A stretch of DNA of 55,997 nucleotides, from assembly GCA_964412105.1 (NCBI GenBank), contig CAYPNM010000021.1, forward strand, positions 1 to 55,997, read 5' to 3'. The notes beneath the pieces are model-generated. The model searched no databases and was not told where the DNA came from. It saw only the letters and a list, made by a program, of their open reading frames with translations. This DNA is from JAKAGZ01 sp964412105. Its GTDB lineage: Bacteria; Bacteroidota; Ignavibacteria; Ignavibacteriales; Ignavibacteriaceae. Positions 15,813 to 23,480 of this stretch are shown piece by piece. The translations under genes and the position numbers were made by a program. Positions within the stretch are counted from its first letter, which is position 1, and each line of letters begins with the position of its first letter.

Positions 15813-16522
15813 AAATCTCCCTGGATTGGTTTAACATCTATATCTTCACTTACAACCTTCCCCTCCTGCAGAAAAGCCCAGACAATCAGCCGGGCAATTT
15901 CTTCGCTTGTCATCATTCTTTCAGAATTTTCTTTCCTCACATCCTGTGACCACATCGGAGTTTCAGTTGCTCCCGGATGAATATTAATCACTCTGATTTT
16001 ATGTTTCCTTACCTCTTCTCTTAAAACATTTGTGTATCCAAGCAACCCTGTTTTAGAAGCAGTATATGCACTGCTTTCAGTAAATATCTTTTTTGAGGCG
16101 CTTGATATAATATTTATAATTGTTCCGCTGCCATCTTTTATCATATGAGGCAAAATATATTTTATCGAATATATCGAACCCAATAGATTTGTATTAATGA
16201 TATCATTTATTTCCTGAATTGAATTGTCTTCAGCTTTTTTGAAGGATGTAACGCCTGCATTATTTACCAGGCAGTTGATATTATGTTTCGCAGTAATTTT
16301 TTTTACTACCTGATCTACATTGGCAGATGATGCAATATTGCATGGGTGTGTTTCGATAGTGAGTTTTTCTTTTGCTAGTTCTTTTTTCAATCTTTCAAGT
16401 TCAGTAGTTCTTCTTGCAGAAGCAAACACTTTACATCCAACTTTAGCAAATTCCTTTGCTGCCGCCCTGCCTATGCCTGAACTTGCTCCGGTTATCCATA
16501 TTCCAGCTTTATTATTTTTCAT
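15809..16522 (-). CDS. SDR-family oxidoreductase, likely sepiapterin reductase
   Basis: A 237-aa classical SDR with TGASSGIG at residues 11-18, NNAG at 87-90, Ser141, Tyr153 and Lys157 (YTASK). After the active site it has the sequence PGATETPMW, and it ends DVKPIQGDL. From memory this closely recalls the C-terminal half of the Chlorobaculum tepidum sepiapterin reductase, which also has PGA-x-x-TPMW and a GDI ending. That enzyme reduces 6-pyruvoyl-tetrahydropterin to the threo-tetrahydrobiopterin of green sulfur bacteria. The gene overlaps folE by 4 bases upstream and the second SDR by 4 bases downstream, which supports a pterin role. Confidence 0.75.
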   Translation of the reverse strand: MKNNKAGIWITGASSGIGRAAAKEFAKVGCKVFASARRTTELERLKKELAKEKLTIETHPCNIASSANVDQVVKKITAKHNINCLVNNAGVTSFKKAEDNSIQEINDIINTNLLGSIYSIKYILPHMIKDGSGTIINIISSASKKIFTESSAYTASKTGLLGYTNVLREEVRKHKIRVINIHPGATETPMWSQDVRKENSERMMTSEEIARLIVWAFLQEGKVVSEDIDVKPIQGDL

Positions 16523-17088
16523 GACAAATTCTTTTGCGATATCAGGTTCATTACTTCTGCTCTTGTCCTGGCATCTTCTTTAAATACTCCATGCACAGCG
16601 CTGGCTGTTGCTGATGAGTTCTGCTTTTCAACGCCACGCATCATCATGCACATATGAAAAGCCTCAGATACAACCGCAACTCCCTGTGGCTCAAGATATT
16701 TGTTAATAGTATCAGCAATTTGCTGCGTCATCCTTTCCTGGACCTGCAGTCGCCGTGAAAAGACATCAACAATTCTGGGAATTTTGCTTAATCCCACGAT
16801 CTTACCGTTAGGTATATAAGCAACGTGAACTTTGCCGTAAAAAGGCAACATATGATGCTCACACAAACTGTAAAAATCTATATTTTTTACCAATACCATT
16901 TCATCATACTTTTCATTAAACACAGCGCCATTTAAAATTTCACTAATATTTTTTTTATATCCGCTTGTTAAAAACTCATACGATTTTGCAACTCTGTGAG
17001 GAGTTTTTAACAAACCTTCTCTTTTGGGATCTTCGCCCATCTCCCTTAAAAGATCTGTAACTAAATTTTCCACCTTTTCCTTATTCAA
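16519..17088 (-). CDS. folE: GTP cyclohydrolase I
   Basis: A 189-aa type I enzyme that converts GTP to 7,8-dihydroneopterin triphosphate, the first step of folate and biopterin synthesis. Signature elements are SLCEHHMLPFYGKVHVAYIP (zinc Cys and His), GLSKIPRIVDVFSRRLQVQE, and the C-terminal QNSSATASAVHGVF segment. Length and motifs are complete. It lies 3 bases after the PTPS gene and overlaps the sepiapterin-reductase-like SDR by 4 bases. In this setting its product most likely feeds tetrahydrobiopterin rather than, or in addition to, folate. Confidence 0.97.
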   Translation of the reverse strand: MNKEKVENLVTDLLREMGEDPKREGLLKTPHRVAKSYEFLTSGYKKNISEILNGAVFNEKYDEMVLVKNIDFYSLCEHHMLPFYGKVHVAYIPNGKIVGLSKIPRIVDVFSRRLQVQERMTQQIADTINKYLEPQGVAVVSEAFHMCMMMRGVEKQNSSATASAVHGVFKEDARTRAEVMNLISQKNLS

Positions 17089-17091
17089 CTT

Positions 17092-17499
17092 TTATTCTCC
17101 TTTATATTCAAAATAATTATTTTCTGTCTCATACAATTTGACAGAATACAATTTGCCATTTGGAATTCTTTTCTCCAATTGTTTCCATATTTGAATCGCC
17201 ATATTTTCAGCAGATGGCTGGATTCCTTTCATAAAATCAACTTCAAGATTAAGATTTTTATGATCGACTTTTTCAATAACATATTTGTTAATAATCTTCA
17301 TTAGATACTTCAGATCGAGGACATAACCCGTTTGCGGATTCACTTCTCCCGCAACAACAACCTCCAAAATATAATTGTGTCCATGCCAGTTAGGGTTGCT
17401 GCAACCACCAAAAATTTTGAAGTTTTCTTCATCGGTTAAATTAGGATTATATACCCGATGAGCAGCATTAAATGTTGCACGTCTTGTTACATAAACCAT
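17092..17499 (-). CDS. 6-pyruvoyl-tetrahydropterin synthase, animal-type
   Basis: A 135-aa member of the PTPS/QueD family. Zinc ligands are visible in FNAAHR and WHGHNY, with the catalytic cysteine in FGGCSNPNWHGHNY. The spacing 'TDEENFKIFGGCSNPN', the later DHKNLN and YETENN segments and the final YKGE all recall the vertebrate PTPS sequence rather than bacterial QueD, whose motif is CxxLHGH. It should convert dihydroneopterin triphosphate to 6-pyruvoyl-tetrahydropterin. It sits directly upstream of folE and two SDR genes, with no queC/queE partner, and begins 14 bases after the first peroxiredoxin gene. Confidence 0.88.
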   Translation of the reverse strand: MVYVTRRATFNAAHRVYNPNLTDEENFKIFGGCSNPNWHGHNYILEVVVAGEVNPQTGYVLDLKYLMKIINKYVIEKVDHKNLNLEVDFMKGIQPSAENMAIQIWKQLEKRIPNGKLYSVKLYETENNYFEYKGE

Positions 17500-17513
17500 T
17501 TCCTATCCCTTTA

Positions 17514-17975
17514 TTACCAACTGTTTAGAACCTCCAAGACTTCTTTATCGTGTTCGGGAACTTTCACTTTTGGAAATATTTTTTTAATAGTTCTATTTTC
17601 ATCAATAATAAAAGTTGTCCTTTCTATCCCCATATATTTTCTGCCGTACATACTTTTTTCTTTCCAGACACCGTATTTCTCAATCATTTTTTTGCTTTCA
17701 TCGCTGAGCAATGTAAAAGGCAGCTTGTACTTCTGGGCAAATTTCTTGTGTGATTCAACTGAATCAGCGCTTACACCCAAAATTTCAGCATTAAGTTTTC
17801 CAAATTTCGGAAATCCATCCCTAAAGCTGCAAGCTTCTTTTGTGCAGCCGCTGGTGTCGTCCTTTGGATAAAAATAAAGAACAACTTTTTTCCCCTGATA
17901 ATCACTTAATGAAACAGTTTCACCATCCTGATTCTTTAATTTAAATACCGGAGCTTTATTCCCTTCTTTAAGCAT
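17514..17975 (-). CDS. bcp: Thioredoxin-dependent peroxiredoxin, Bcp/PrxQ type
   Basis: A 153-aa peroxiredoxin that reduces hydroperoxides. It contains FYPKDDTSGCTKEACSFRD, with the peroxidatic Cys in the first and the resolving Cys in the second half of a C-x4-C pair, the atypical 2-Cys BCP pattern. The frame extends to a GTG at 17987, but the ATG at 17975 is preferred because GGAGG stands 5 bases ahead of it. It is the first gene of the string ending in PTPS, folE and two SDRs, with only 14 bases to the PTPS gene. It may protect oxygen-sensitive tetrahydropterin, which is inference. Confidence 0.93.
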   Translation of the reverse strand: MLKEGNKAPVFKLKNQDGETVSLSDYQGKKVVLYFYPKDDTSGCTKEACSFRDGFPKFGKLNAEILGVSADSVESHKKFAQKYKLPFTLLSDESKKMIEKYGVWKEKSMYGRKYMGIERTTFIIDENRTIKKIFPKVKVPEHDKEVLEVLNSW

Positions 17976-17980
17976 AGAAT

Positions 17981-17985
17981 CCTCC
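17981..17985 (-). promoter_or_regulatory. Shine-Dalgarno site deciding the bcp start
   Basis: GGAGG on the minus strand, 5 bases before the ATG at 17975. The alternative GTG at 17987 lies upstream of this site, so the site argues for the shorter protein. Confidence 0.75.
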
Positions 17986-17999
17986 ACATTAAATATAAA

Positions 18000-18028
18000 C
18001 CTTCAAAGCCACGTGGGGACCTTGAAGG
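18000..18028 (-). terminator. Possible terminator between the two peroxiredoxin genes
   Basis: A 7-bp stem CCTTCAA / TTGAAGG (18000-18006 with 18022-18028) encloses a GC-rich loop containing the palindrome CCACGTGG. On the minus strand it is followed by TTTATATTT. It would separate the upstream peroxiredoxin transcript from the bcp/biopterin operon. Confidence 0.5.
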
Positions 18029-18104
18029 TTTTTCTAAAATTATCTATTTAAATAATATCTTTAAAAATGAAGCGACTATTTAATAATTATACAAAAGTCT
18101 ACTT

Positions 18105-18575
18105 TTATTTTAGCGCATTTTTAATTGCTTCGTAATTGGGCAATTCACCCGGACTTGGCATTACTTCAGCATATTTCACTTTGCCGTCTTTATCAATTAC
18201 AAATGCTGATCTTTTTGCAATTCCTTTATAATCCAGACTTCCCGCACCGAACGCATCATCTACAACGCCGAATTTATTTATAACTTCTTTATTAAAATCA
18301 CTTAACAAAGGAAAATTATATTTATTCTTTTCTTCAAATAATTTTAAAGCGAATACAGTGTCCACACTTATTCCCAAGACCTGCGCATTAAGGTCCTCAT
18401 ATGCTTTTAATTCGTCCCTGAAACTGCACATTTCATTTGTACAAACACCGCTTCCAGCAGCCGGGAAAAATAATAAAACAACATTTTTGCCTTTAAAATC
18501 ATCAAGACTTACTTTTTCCTTATTCTGATTTGGTAAAGTAAACTTGGGTGCCTGATCTCCAACTTTTATTGACAT
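18105..18575 (-). CDS. Peroxiredoxin (AhpC/TSA family)
   Basis: A 156-aa peroxiredoxin with thioredoxin fold. The active-site region reads FFPAAGSGVCTNEMCSFRDE, with the peroxidatic Cys preceded by the AGSGV variant of the usual PxxxT motif and a second Cys five residues later. The upstream in-frame ATG at 18596 is less likely than the one at 18575, which has AAGGAG 5 bases ahead. It is paralogous in plan to the Bcp gene 130 bases downstream. The two peroxiredoxins lie between phenylalanine hydroxylase and the biopterin synthesis genes. Confidence 0.88.
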   Translation of the reverse strand: MSIKVGDQAPKFTLPNQNKEKVSLDDFKGKNVVLLFFPAAGSGVCTNEMCSFRDELKAYEDLNAQVLGISVDTVFALKLFEEKNKYNFPLLSDFNKEVINKFGVVDDAFGAGSLDYKGIAKRSAFVIDKDGKVKYAEVMPSPGELPNYEAIKNALK

Positions 18576-18580
18576 AGTTT

Positions 18581-18586
18581 CTCCTT
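18581..18586 (-). promoter_or_regulatory. Shine-Dalgarno site deciding the peroxiredoxin start
   Basis: AAGGAG on the minus strand with a 5-base spacer to the ATG at 18575. It favours that codon over the ATG at 18596. Confidence 0.75.
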
Positions 18587-18684
18587 CTATATTCATTCCT
18601 AAATTTGTTAACTATTTAAGACTAAATAAATTAGCCAATTAAGGCAGGATTTTCAAGTTAGAAAGGATTCAATATGATCAGGAA

Positions 18685-19506
18685 CTAATTAAGCAAACCA
18701 AGTTTTTTAGTCCACTTTTTAAATCCGTCTTTTAATTGTTCAAACGAATCTATTGCAAAAAGGACCGGCTGCAAATGCCAAACATCATATTCCTGAAGTA
18801 CTATTTTTTCCGGATCAAAATCTCTTACTTCCACTTCAGTGGAAAGTGCATGATGCACCTCGCCTTTGGATGAAAGTATTCCAGCACCATAAATTCTCAT
18901 GCCTTCTGGCTGGTGGATTAATCCAAATTCAACAGTGAACCAATGAAAAGTTTCAAGATATTTTCTGTTCATTCCTTCTGCATTTAAGGCAGCTTCACCG
19001 AACTGCTGATAGAAATCAGCAAAGGCTTTGTCAGTAAGCAAAGGCATATGACCAAACATATCGTGAAAACAATCTGGCGCAGGTGTATAATCGAGCTCAT
19101 CCTTACCGCGTATATAATCTGTCGAAGGGAAAACTCTTCTTCGAAGCAATCCAAAGAAATCATTAACGTCTATCAATCCGGGAACTCTTGCCACCTTCCA
19201 CCCGGTTGTCTTATAAAACACGTGACTTAAATCCTTTAATGCAGGAATTTTATCTCTTGTGAAACTTAATTTATCAACGCCATTAAGATACTCATTGCAC
19301 GCTCTTCCTGGCAAAAATTTCATCTGCCTGTCAAAAAGATATTGCCAGGACTCATGATCAGATTGAGGATAATCAGGATATTTTATTTCATCATGTTCAG
19401 GAACAGGGCCTTGTAGCTTTTGAGGTATGCAACGCGGATCGATTCCCTCTTGGGCAGCTTTTTCATATGCTGAAAGAACCTGTTTGTCTTTCTTTTGATC
19501 TTCCAT
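18685..19506 (-). CDS. phhA: Phenylalanine 4-monooxygenase (biopterin-dependent)
   Basis: A 273-aa protein, the length of monomeric bacterial phenylalanine hydroxylases with no ACT regulatory domain. The iron site is visible as His148 and His153 in CFHDMFGHMPLL and Glu193 in HWFTVEFGL. The pterin-binding region and YGAGILSSKGE follow. It uses tetrahydrobiopterin and O2 to make tyrosine from phenylalanine. Biopterin synthesis genes lie a few hundred bases downstream on the same strand, a coherent supply arrangement. No pterin-4a-carbinolamine dehydratase (phhB) is seen in the window. Confidence 0.95.
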   Translation of the reverse strand: MEDQKKDKQVLSAYEKAAQEGIDPRCIPQKLQGPVPEHDEIKYPDYPQSDHESWQYLFDRQMKFLPGRACNEYLNGVDKLSFTRDKIPALKDLSHVFYKTTGWKVARVPGLIDVNDFFGLLRRRVFPSTDYIRGKDELDYTPAPDCFHDMFGHMPLLTDKAFADFYQQFGEAALNAEGMNRKYLETFHWFTVEFGLIHQPEGMRIYGAGILSSKGEVHHALSTEVEVRDFDPEKIVLQEYDVWHLQPVLFAIDSFEQLKDGFKKWTKKLGLLN

Positions 19507-19619
19507 AGGCTTAGGCTCCTTGGATTGCAGGATTTTTTTCGATTAAGTTCCGTCCTGTAGACAGCAACTCTGTTATTTCAAATTATAAATAAGGCTGCAG
19601 AAATTCAATGGTATTTCTA

Positions 19620-20636
19620 TTAAATGATATTTATTTCTTCATCCAGTTTAATTCCGAATTTACTATTCACTGATTCCTTTATTTGTTCCGCCAGGGCAAG
19701 TACTTCGGAACTTTTTGCTCCGCCATAATTTACCAAGACAAGCGCTTGTTTCGAATGAGAACCCGTATTGCCAAATCTTTTGCCTTTCCATCCACATTGT
19801 TCGATAAGCCATCCAGCAGAAATCTTTACTTTGTTATTTTCAATTGGATAGCCAATAATCGCGGGGAACTCTTTTTTAAGTCTTAAAAAAGTATCTTCAC
19901 CAACTGCAGGATTCTTAAAAAAACTACCTGCATTCCCTATTTGGTTTGGATCAGGAAGCTTGCTTTGTCTTATTTGGCAAATTACATCACTAATATTTTT
20001 TGTGGTAACATTTTCAAGATTTAACTTATCTAGTTCTTCTTTAACTGCCCCATAATCCAATTTTAATACCGGCTTTTTGCTCAATCGCAAAACAACAGAT
20101 GTAATTACAAATTTATTTTTAAGTTCGTGCTTAAAAATACTGTCCCTGTAACCGAATCTGCACTGATTTACTGTAAATTTTTTTTTATCTCCAGAGTCAA
20201 TATAAAAACCTTCAAGGTATTCAAATACGTCTTTAATCTCCTGACCATATGCACCAATATTCTGGATTGGTGCAGCACCAACTGTTCCTGGAATTAGGGA
20301 CAAATTTTCAATTCCCCAAAGGTTCCTATCAACACAGAATAGAACCATTTTATGCCAGATTTCCCCAGCCCCAGCTTTTATCAGAACATAATCTTCATTT
20401 TGATTAATAATTTTAATTCCCTGGATAGAATTTTTAATCACAAGACCGGAGAAGTTCCCCGTGAATAAAATATTACTTCCACCACCCAGAATAAATTTTG
20501 GTACCTTTTCAAGGTTCCTATCCGTTAATAATAAGTAAAGTTGCTCTTCACTTTTAATATTTGCAAACATTTGAGCCTTGACATCAATTCCGAATGTGTT
20601 TAGCTCTTTAAGCGAATAGTTTTTTCGAATATTCAT
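19620..20636 (-). CDS. murB: UDP-N-acetylenolpyruvoylglucosamine reductase
   Basis: A 338-aa FAD enzyme of peptidoglycan precursor synthesis. It reduces enolpyruvyl-UDP-GlcNAc to UDP-MurNAc with NADPH. The FAD-binding part contains ILGGGSNILFTG, then 'SLIPGTVGAAPIQNIGAYGQE'. The catalytic serine is in NAGSFFKNP. The C-terminal part has HSKQALVLVNYGGA. The length and extra C-terminal segment fit the type I (E. coli-like) class. It is a single gene, 113 bases upstream of phhA and divergent from the NUDIX gene. Confidence 0.96.
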   Translation of the reverse strand: MNIRKNYSLKELNTFGIDVKAQMFANIKSEEQLYLLLTDRNLEKVPKFILGGGSNILFTGNFSGLVIKNSIQGIKIINQNEDYVLIKAGAGEIWHKMVLFCVDRNLWGIENLSLIPGTVGAAPIQNIGAYGQEIKDVFEYLEGFYIDSGDKKKFTVNQCRFGYRDSIFKHELKNKFVITSVVLRLSKKPVLKLDYGAVKEELDKLNLENVTTKNISDVICQIRQSKLPDPNQIGNAGSFFKNPAVGEDTFLRLKKEFPAIIGYPIENNKVKISAGWLIEQCGWKGKRFGNTGSHSKQALVLVNYGGAKSSEVLALAEQIKESVNSKFGIKLDEEINII

Positions 20637-20770
20637 TTTTAAGGGGATTTATCTTCTCTGAAAAGATACAGATTTCTTTTGATTAATCGGAATTCAATTT
20701 TCTTTTTTGAAACAGAATTAATTATTTTGCATTATACTGAACTAATAAATAAAACTACAGAAAACTCATT

Positions 20771-21184
20771 TTGAAATTAGAGCTAAATTTTCATCAATCC
20801 GGTGTAATACCTTACCGCATCAAAGGGAAAAAGAAAATTGAGGTCCTTCTAATTACTTCAGTAAAAAGGAAAAGATGGATAATCCCGAAAGGATACGTTG
20901 AATTTAATTTATCTGCTTTTGAATCAGCGAAGAAGGAAGCTTTTGAGGAAGCCGGCTTGTTGGGAACTAATGAAACATTTCAATTAGGCGAATTTATTAT
21001 TCAGAAATCATACGGTAAATGTTTTTTGAAAATATTTTCTATGGAAGTGATAAAGGAACTTGAAGATTATCCTGAGAAATTCAAGAGAAGCAGAAAATGG
21101 TTTGGACTTGATGAAGCATTAGAGAAAATAGCTGTACCTGAAATTGCTGAAATGATGTTGTTTTTAAAAAAGAAAATTGAATAG
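20771..21184 (+). CDS. NUDIX hydrolase with atypical Nudix box and TTG start
   Basis: A 137-aa protein of the Ap4A/diphosphoinositol-type NUDIX class: RWIIPKGYVE, then KKEAFEEAGL. The box departs from consensus: the E of GX5E is replaced by Leu and the R of REUXEE by Lys, while the metal-binding EE pair is kept. The frame opens only just upstream (stop at 20750-20752) and no ATG precedes conserved sequence, so TTG at 20771 is the likely start. No clear Shine-Dalgarno site is seen. It ends 4 bases before the convergent recX stop. The substrate is unknown. Confidence 0.78.
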   Translation: MKLELNFHQSGVIPYRIKGKKKIEVLLITSVKRKRWIIPKGYVEFNLSAFESAKKEAFEEAGLLGTNETFQLGEFIIQKSYGKCFLKIFSMEVIKELEDYPEKFKRSRKWFGLDEALEKIAVPEIAEMMLFLKKKIE

Positions 21185-21188
21185 TCTT

Positions 21189-21839
21189 TCAAGTTGACTT
21201 TGAATAATTTTCACGCCCGCTAATAATTTTATCAACTGCCTCTTTGCTCGTTTCATAATCATAGCCTCTTGACGAAAGAAATGAGTACAATTTTTGCTTC
21301 AGTTTTATTTCTTCAAGATTTCTTCTTTGCAATGATTTATATTTCCCCCAAGCAAGATCTACAGCATTGTCTAAATCATTTCCTTCCGGAAATTTTTCAT
21401 TCAGAACCTGTGAAATTATTTCCTGGTTAATTCCTCTTTTTATTAATTCACCTTTTATTTTATTCTTTCCCCACAACTTCAGCCTAATATTTTCATCCGC
21501 AAAAAGTCTTGCAAACTCGAGGTCATCGATGTACTTTTTTGCAATTAAATCATTTATTATTTCTTCGATAAGAATTCTATCGTACTTTTTTTGTCTGAGT
21601 TTTGTTCTGATTTCAAAAGCTGAGTGATGCCTTCTTCCTAGATACGAAAACGCTTTCTGTTTTATGTGATGTTTTTGATTATCTCTGATCAAAGACTGGA
21701 AATGGTCTTCAGGAATATCGTGGTTTTTCCTGAGACCATTTTTTAAAAATATTTCATAAGTCAAAATAAGCTTTTCGTTGTTATCCAGATATACTATAAC
21801 ATTCTTTTCATCTTTCTTAACTATTCGCGTGATTTTCAT
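21189..21839 (-). CDS. recX: RecA regulatory protein RecX
   Basis: A 216-aa helical protein with three tandem three-helix RecX repeats: 'AFSYLGRRHHSAFEIRTKLRQKKYDRILIEEII' followed by 'DDLEFARLFADENIRLKLWGKNKIKGELIKRG' are characteristic. RecX binds along the RecA filament and limits its extension. An N-terminal segment of about 55 residues precedes the repeats, as in other longer RecX proteins. It starts 9 bases after recA, so the two are cotranscribed. Confidence 0.92.
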   Translation of the reverse strand: MKITRIVKKDEKNVIVYLDNNEKLILTYEIFLKNGLRKNHDIPEDHFQSLIRDNQKHHIKQKAFSYLGRRHHSAFEIRTKLRQKKYDRILIEEIINDLIAKKYIDDLEFARLFADENIRLKLWGKNKIKGELIKRGINQEIISQVLNEKFPEGNDLDNAVDLAWGKYKSLQRRNLEEIKLKQKLYSFLSSRGYDYETSKEAVDKIISGRENYSKST

Positions 21840-21848
21840 CGCCGGCTT

Positions 21849-22919
21849 TTATTTTGAGCCTTTCTTTGCCTTTGTTTTTTCTTCCGGTCCTTTTTCTTCT
21901 TCTCTCTTGTCCGCCTTATCAGCAGGAAGCACTCCCAGCTTTGTTTTTACTTCCCTTTCAAGTTTTTTATACAACTCAGGGCTTTCGATCAACTTTTGCC
22001 TGAATTGCTCTCTCCCTTGATATCTTTCTTCTTCAAATGAAAACCATGCACCGCTCTTTTTAACAATGTTCAAATTTGTTGCAAAATCAAGCAGGTCACC
22101 GGTTTTGCTGATGCCTTCATTATAAAGAATATCAAATTCAACTTCTTTAAATGGCGGAGCTACTTTGCTTTTGACTATTTTAACTCTCGTTCTGTTACCA
22201 ATGACATCAGTTCCATCTTTAATCGCGGCGATTCTTCTTATATCCATTCTTAATGAAGCATAAAACTTCAACGCATTACCTCCCGTAGTGGTTTCAGGAT
22301 TTCCAAACATAATTCCAATTTTCTGGCGAAGCTGATTTATAAAAATAACTGATGTCTTAGACTTTGAGATTGCACCCGTAAGCTTTCGCAAGGCCTGTGA
22401 CATCAATCTTGCCTGAACTGCCATTGTGGCATCGCCCATTTCACCCTCAATCTCAGAACGTGGAACTAGTGCAGCGACGGAGTCAATAACAATTATATCC
22501 AAAGCATTACTCCTAACCAAAGTATCCGTAATTTCGAGAGCCTGTTCTCCAAAATCAGGCTGCGAAATAAGAAGATTTGCTGTATCCACTCCCAATTTTT
22601 TTGCATAATTAACATCGAGTGCGTGTTCTGCATCAATGAAAGCTGCCAACCCGCCAGCTTTTTGCGCTTCTGCGATTATATGCAGACAGAGGGTAGTTTT
22701 ACCGCTTGATTCCGGTCCATAAACCTCAGTAACTCTTCCTCTTGGCACCCCCCCAATTCCCAGAGCATAATCAAGTGATAATGCACCGGTAGAAATTGCT
22801 TCTACGGGAACAATCACACCGTCACCCAATTTCATAATCGAGCCTTTCCCGTAGGTTTTTTCAATGCTTGCTATAGCATCGTTAATTATTTTTAGTTTTT
22901 GTTCTATATCCGCAGCCAT
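21849..22919 (-). CDS. recA: Recombinase RecA
   Basis: A 356-aa RecA with the usual length. Walker A is GPESSGKTTL, preceded by 'STGALSLDYALGIGGVPRGR'. Walker B is DIIVIDSVAALVPR, the L1 region contains 'EGEMGDATMAVQARLMSQALRK', and L2 reads NQLRQKIGIMFGNPETT. A Lys/Glu-rich C-terminal tail is present. It mediates homologous recombination and LexA-type SOS co-protease activity. AGGAGG lies 4 bases before the ATG. It stands in the conserved order pgsA-pgpA-cinA-thpR-recA-recX. Confidence 0.99.
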   Translation of the reverse strand: MAADIEQKLKIINDAIASIEKTYGKGSIMKLGDGVIVPVEAISTGALSLDYALGIGGVPRGRVTEVYGPESSGKTTLCLHIIAEAQKAGGLAAFIDAEHALDVNYAKKLGVDTANLLISQPDFGEQALEITDTLVRSNALDIIVIDSVAALVPRSEIEGEMGDATMAVQARLMSQALRKLTGAISKSKTSVIFINQLRQKIGIMFGNPETTTGGNALKFYASLRMDIRRIAAIKDGTDVIGNRTRVKIVKSKVAPPFKEVEFDILYNEGISKTGDLLDFATNLNIVKKSGAWFSFEEERYQGREQFRQKLIESPELYKKLEREVKTKLGVLPADKADKREEEKGPEEKTKAKKGSK

Positions 22920-22923
22920 TATT

Positions 22924-22929
22924 CCTCCT
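22924..22929 (-). promoter_or_regulatory. Shine-Dalgarno site of recA
   Basis: A full-consensus AGGAGG on the minus strand, 4 bases ahead of the recA ATG. It shows that anti-SD pairing is in use in this genome. Confidence 0.8.
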
Positions 22930-22931
22930 AA

Positions 22932-23480
22932 TCATTTTAATTTATATTTTTTAATTTCATTGTAAACAGAACCAAGCGATAATAACTCGCTTTTCATCAG
23001 CGAAACCTCACTGGCACAAAACTTAATCTTAGGAACATTAAACTTTTGAAATCTCTCTACAAACCCTTCGCTGGTATTTCCCCGTATGCGCAAAAGTGTG
23101 ATGTGGGAAGTAAACCTTTTTCTTTCCCTGGGAATTAAAAATTTTTCAAGCCGGGAATTTAATTCTTGTACAAGATTAAAAATAATTTTATCAGTATGCA
23201 AACCCAGCCACAAAATTCTTGGCTGATTTCGCGTAAAGAAAAATCCAAATTGGGTTGTTTCACAATTTATTGTTTCAAAATTCTCAATAAAACATAAATC
23301 CTCAGCAATTGAATTCACTCGATTATTATCGACATCGCCCATAAACTTAAGTGTGAGATGCAATTTTTCTTTTGGCTCCCATTTTAATTTTTTCTCTTGG
23401 GGATCAACTTCCATTATCAAAGAATTTATATTATCTCTTATTTCTTCAGGTAAATTAAGGGAAATAAAAAGCCTAGCCAT
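22932..23480 (-). CDS. thpR: RNA 2',3'-cyclic phosphodiesterase (2H/LigT family)
   Basis: A 182-aa member of the 2H phosphoesterase superfamily. Both catalytic HxT motifs are present: LHLTLKFMG at about 41-49 and SHITLLRIRG at about 125-134. The N-terminal MARLFISLNLPEEIRDNI is typical of ThpR/LigT. Such enzymes open 2',3'-cyclic phosphates in RNA. The gene overlaps cinA by 8 bases upstream and ends 12 bases before recA, so it belongs to that operon. The physiological substrate is unknown. Confidence 0.93.
   Translation of the reverse strand: MARLFISLNLPEEIRDNINSLIMEVDPQEKKLKWEPKEKLHLTLKFMGDVDNNRVNSIAEDLCFIENFETINCETTQFGFFFTRNQPRILWLGLHTDKIIFNLVQELNSRLEKFLIPRERKRFTSHITLLRIRGNTSEGFVERFQKFNVPKIKFCASEVSLMKSELLSLGSVYNEIKKYKLK

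Noticed and set aside
17092..17499. QueD (queuosine pathway) as identity of the PTPS-family gene
   Set aside because: The cysteine region has the animal-type CxNPNxHGHNY form, and the neighbours are folE, SDRs and phenylalanine hydroxylase rather than queC/queE.
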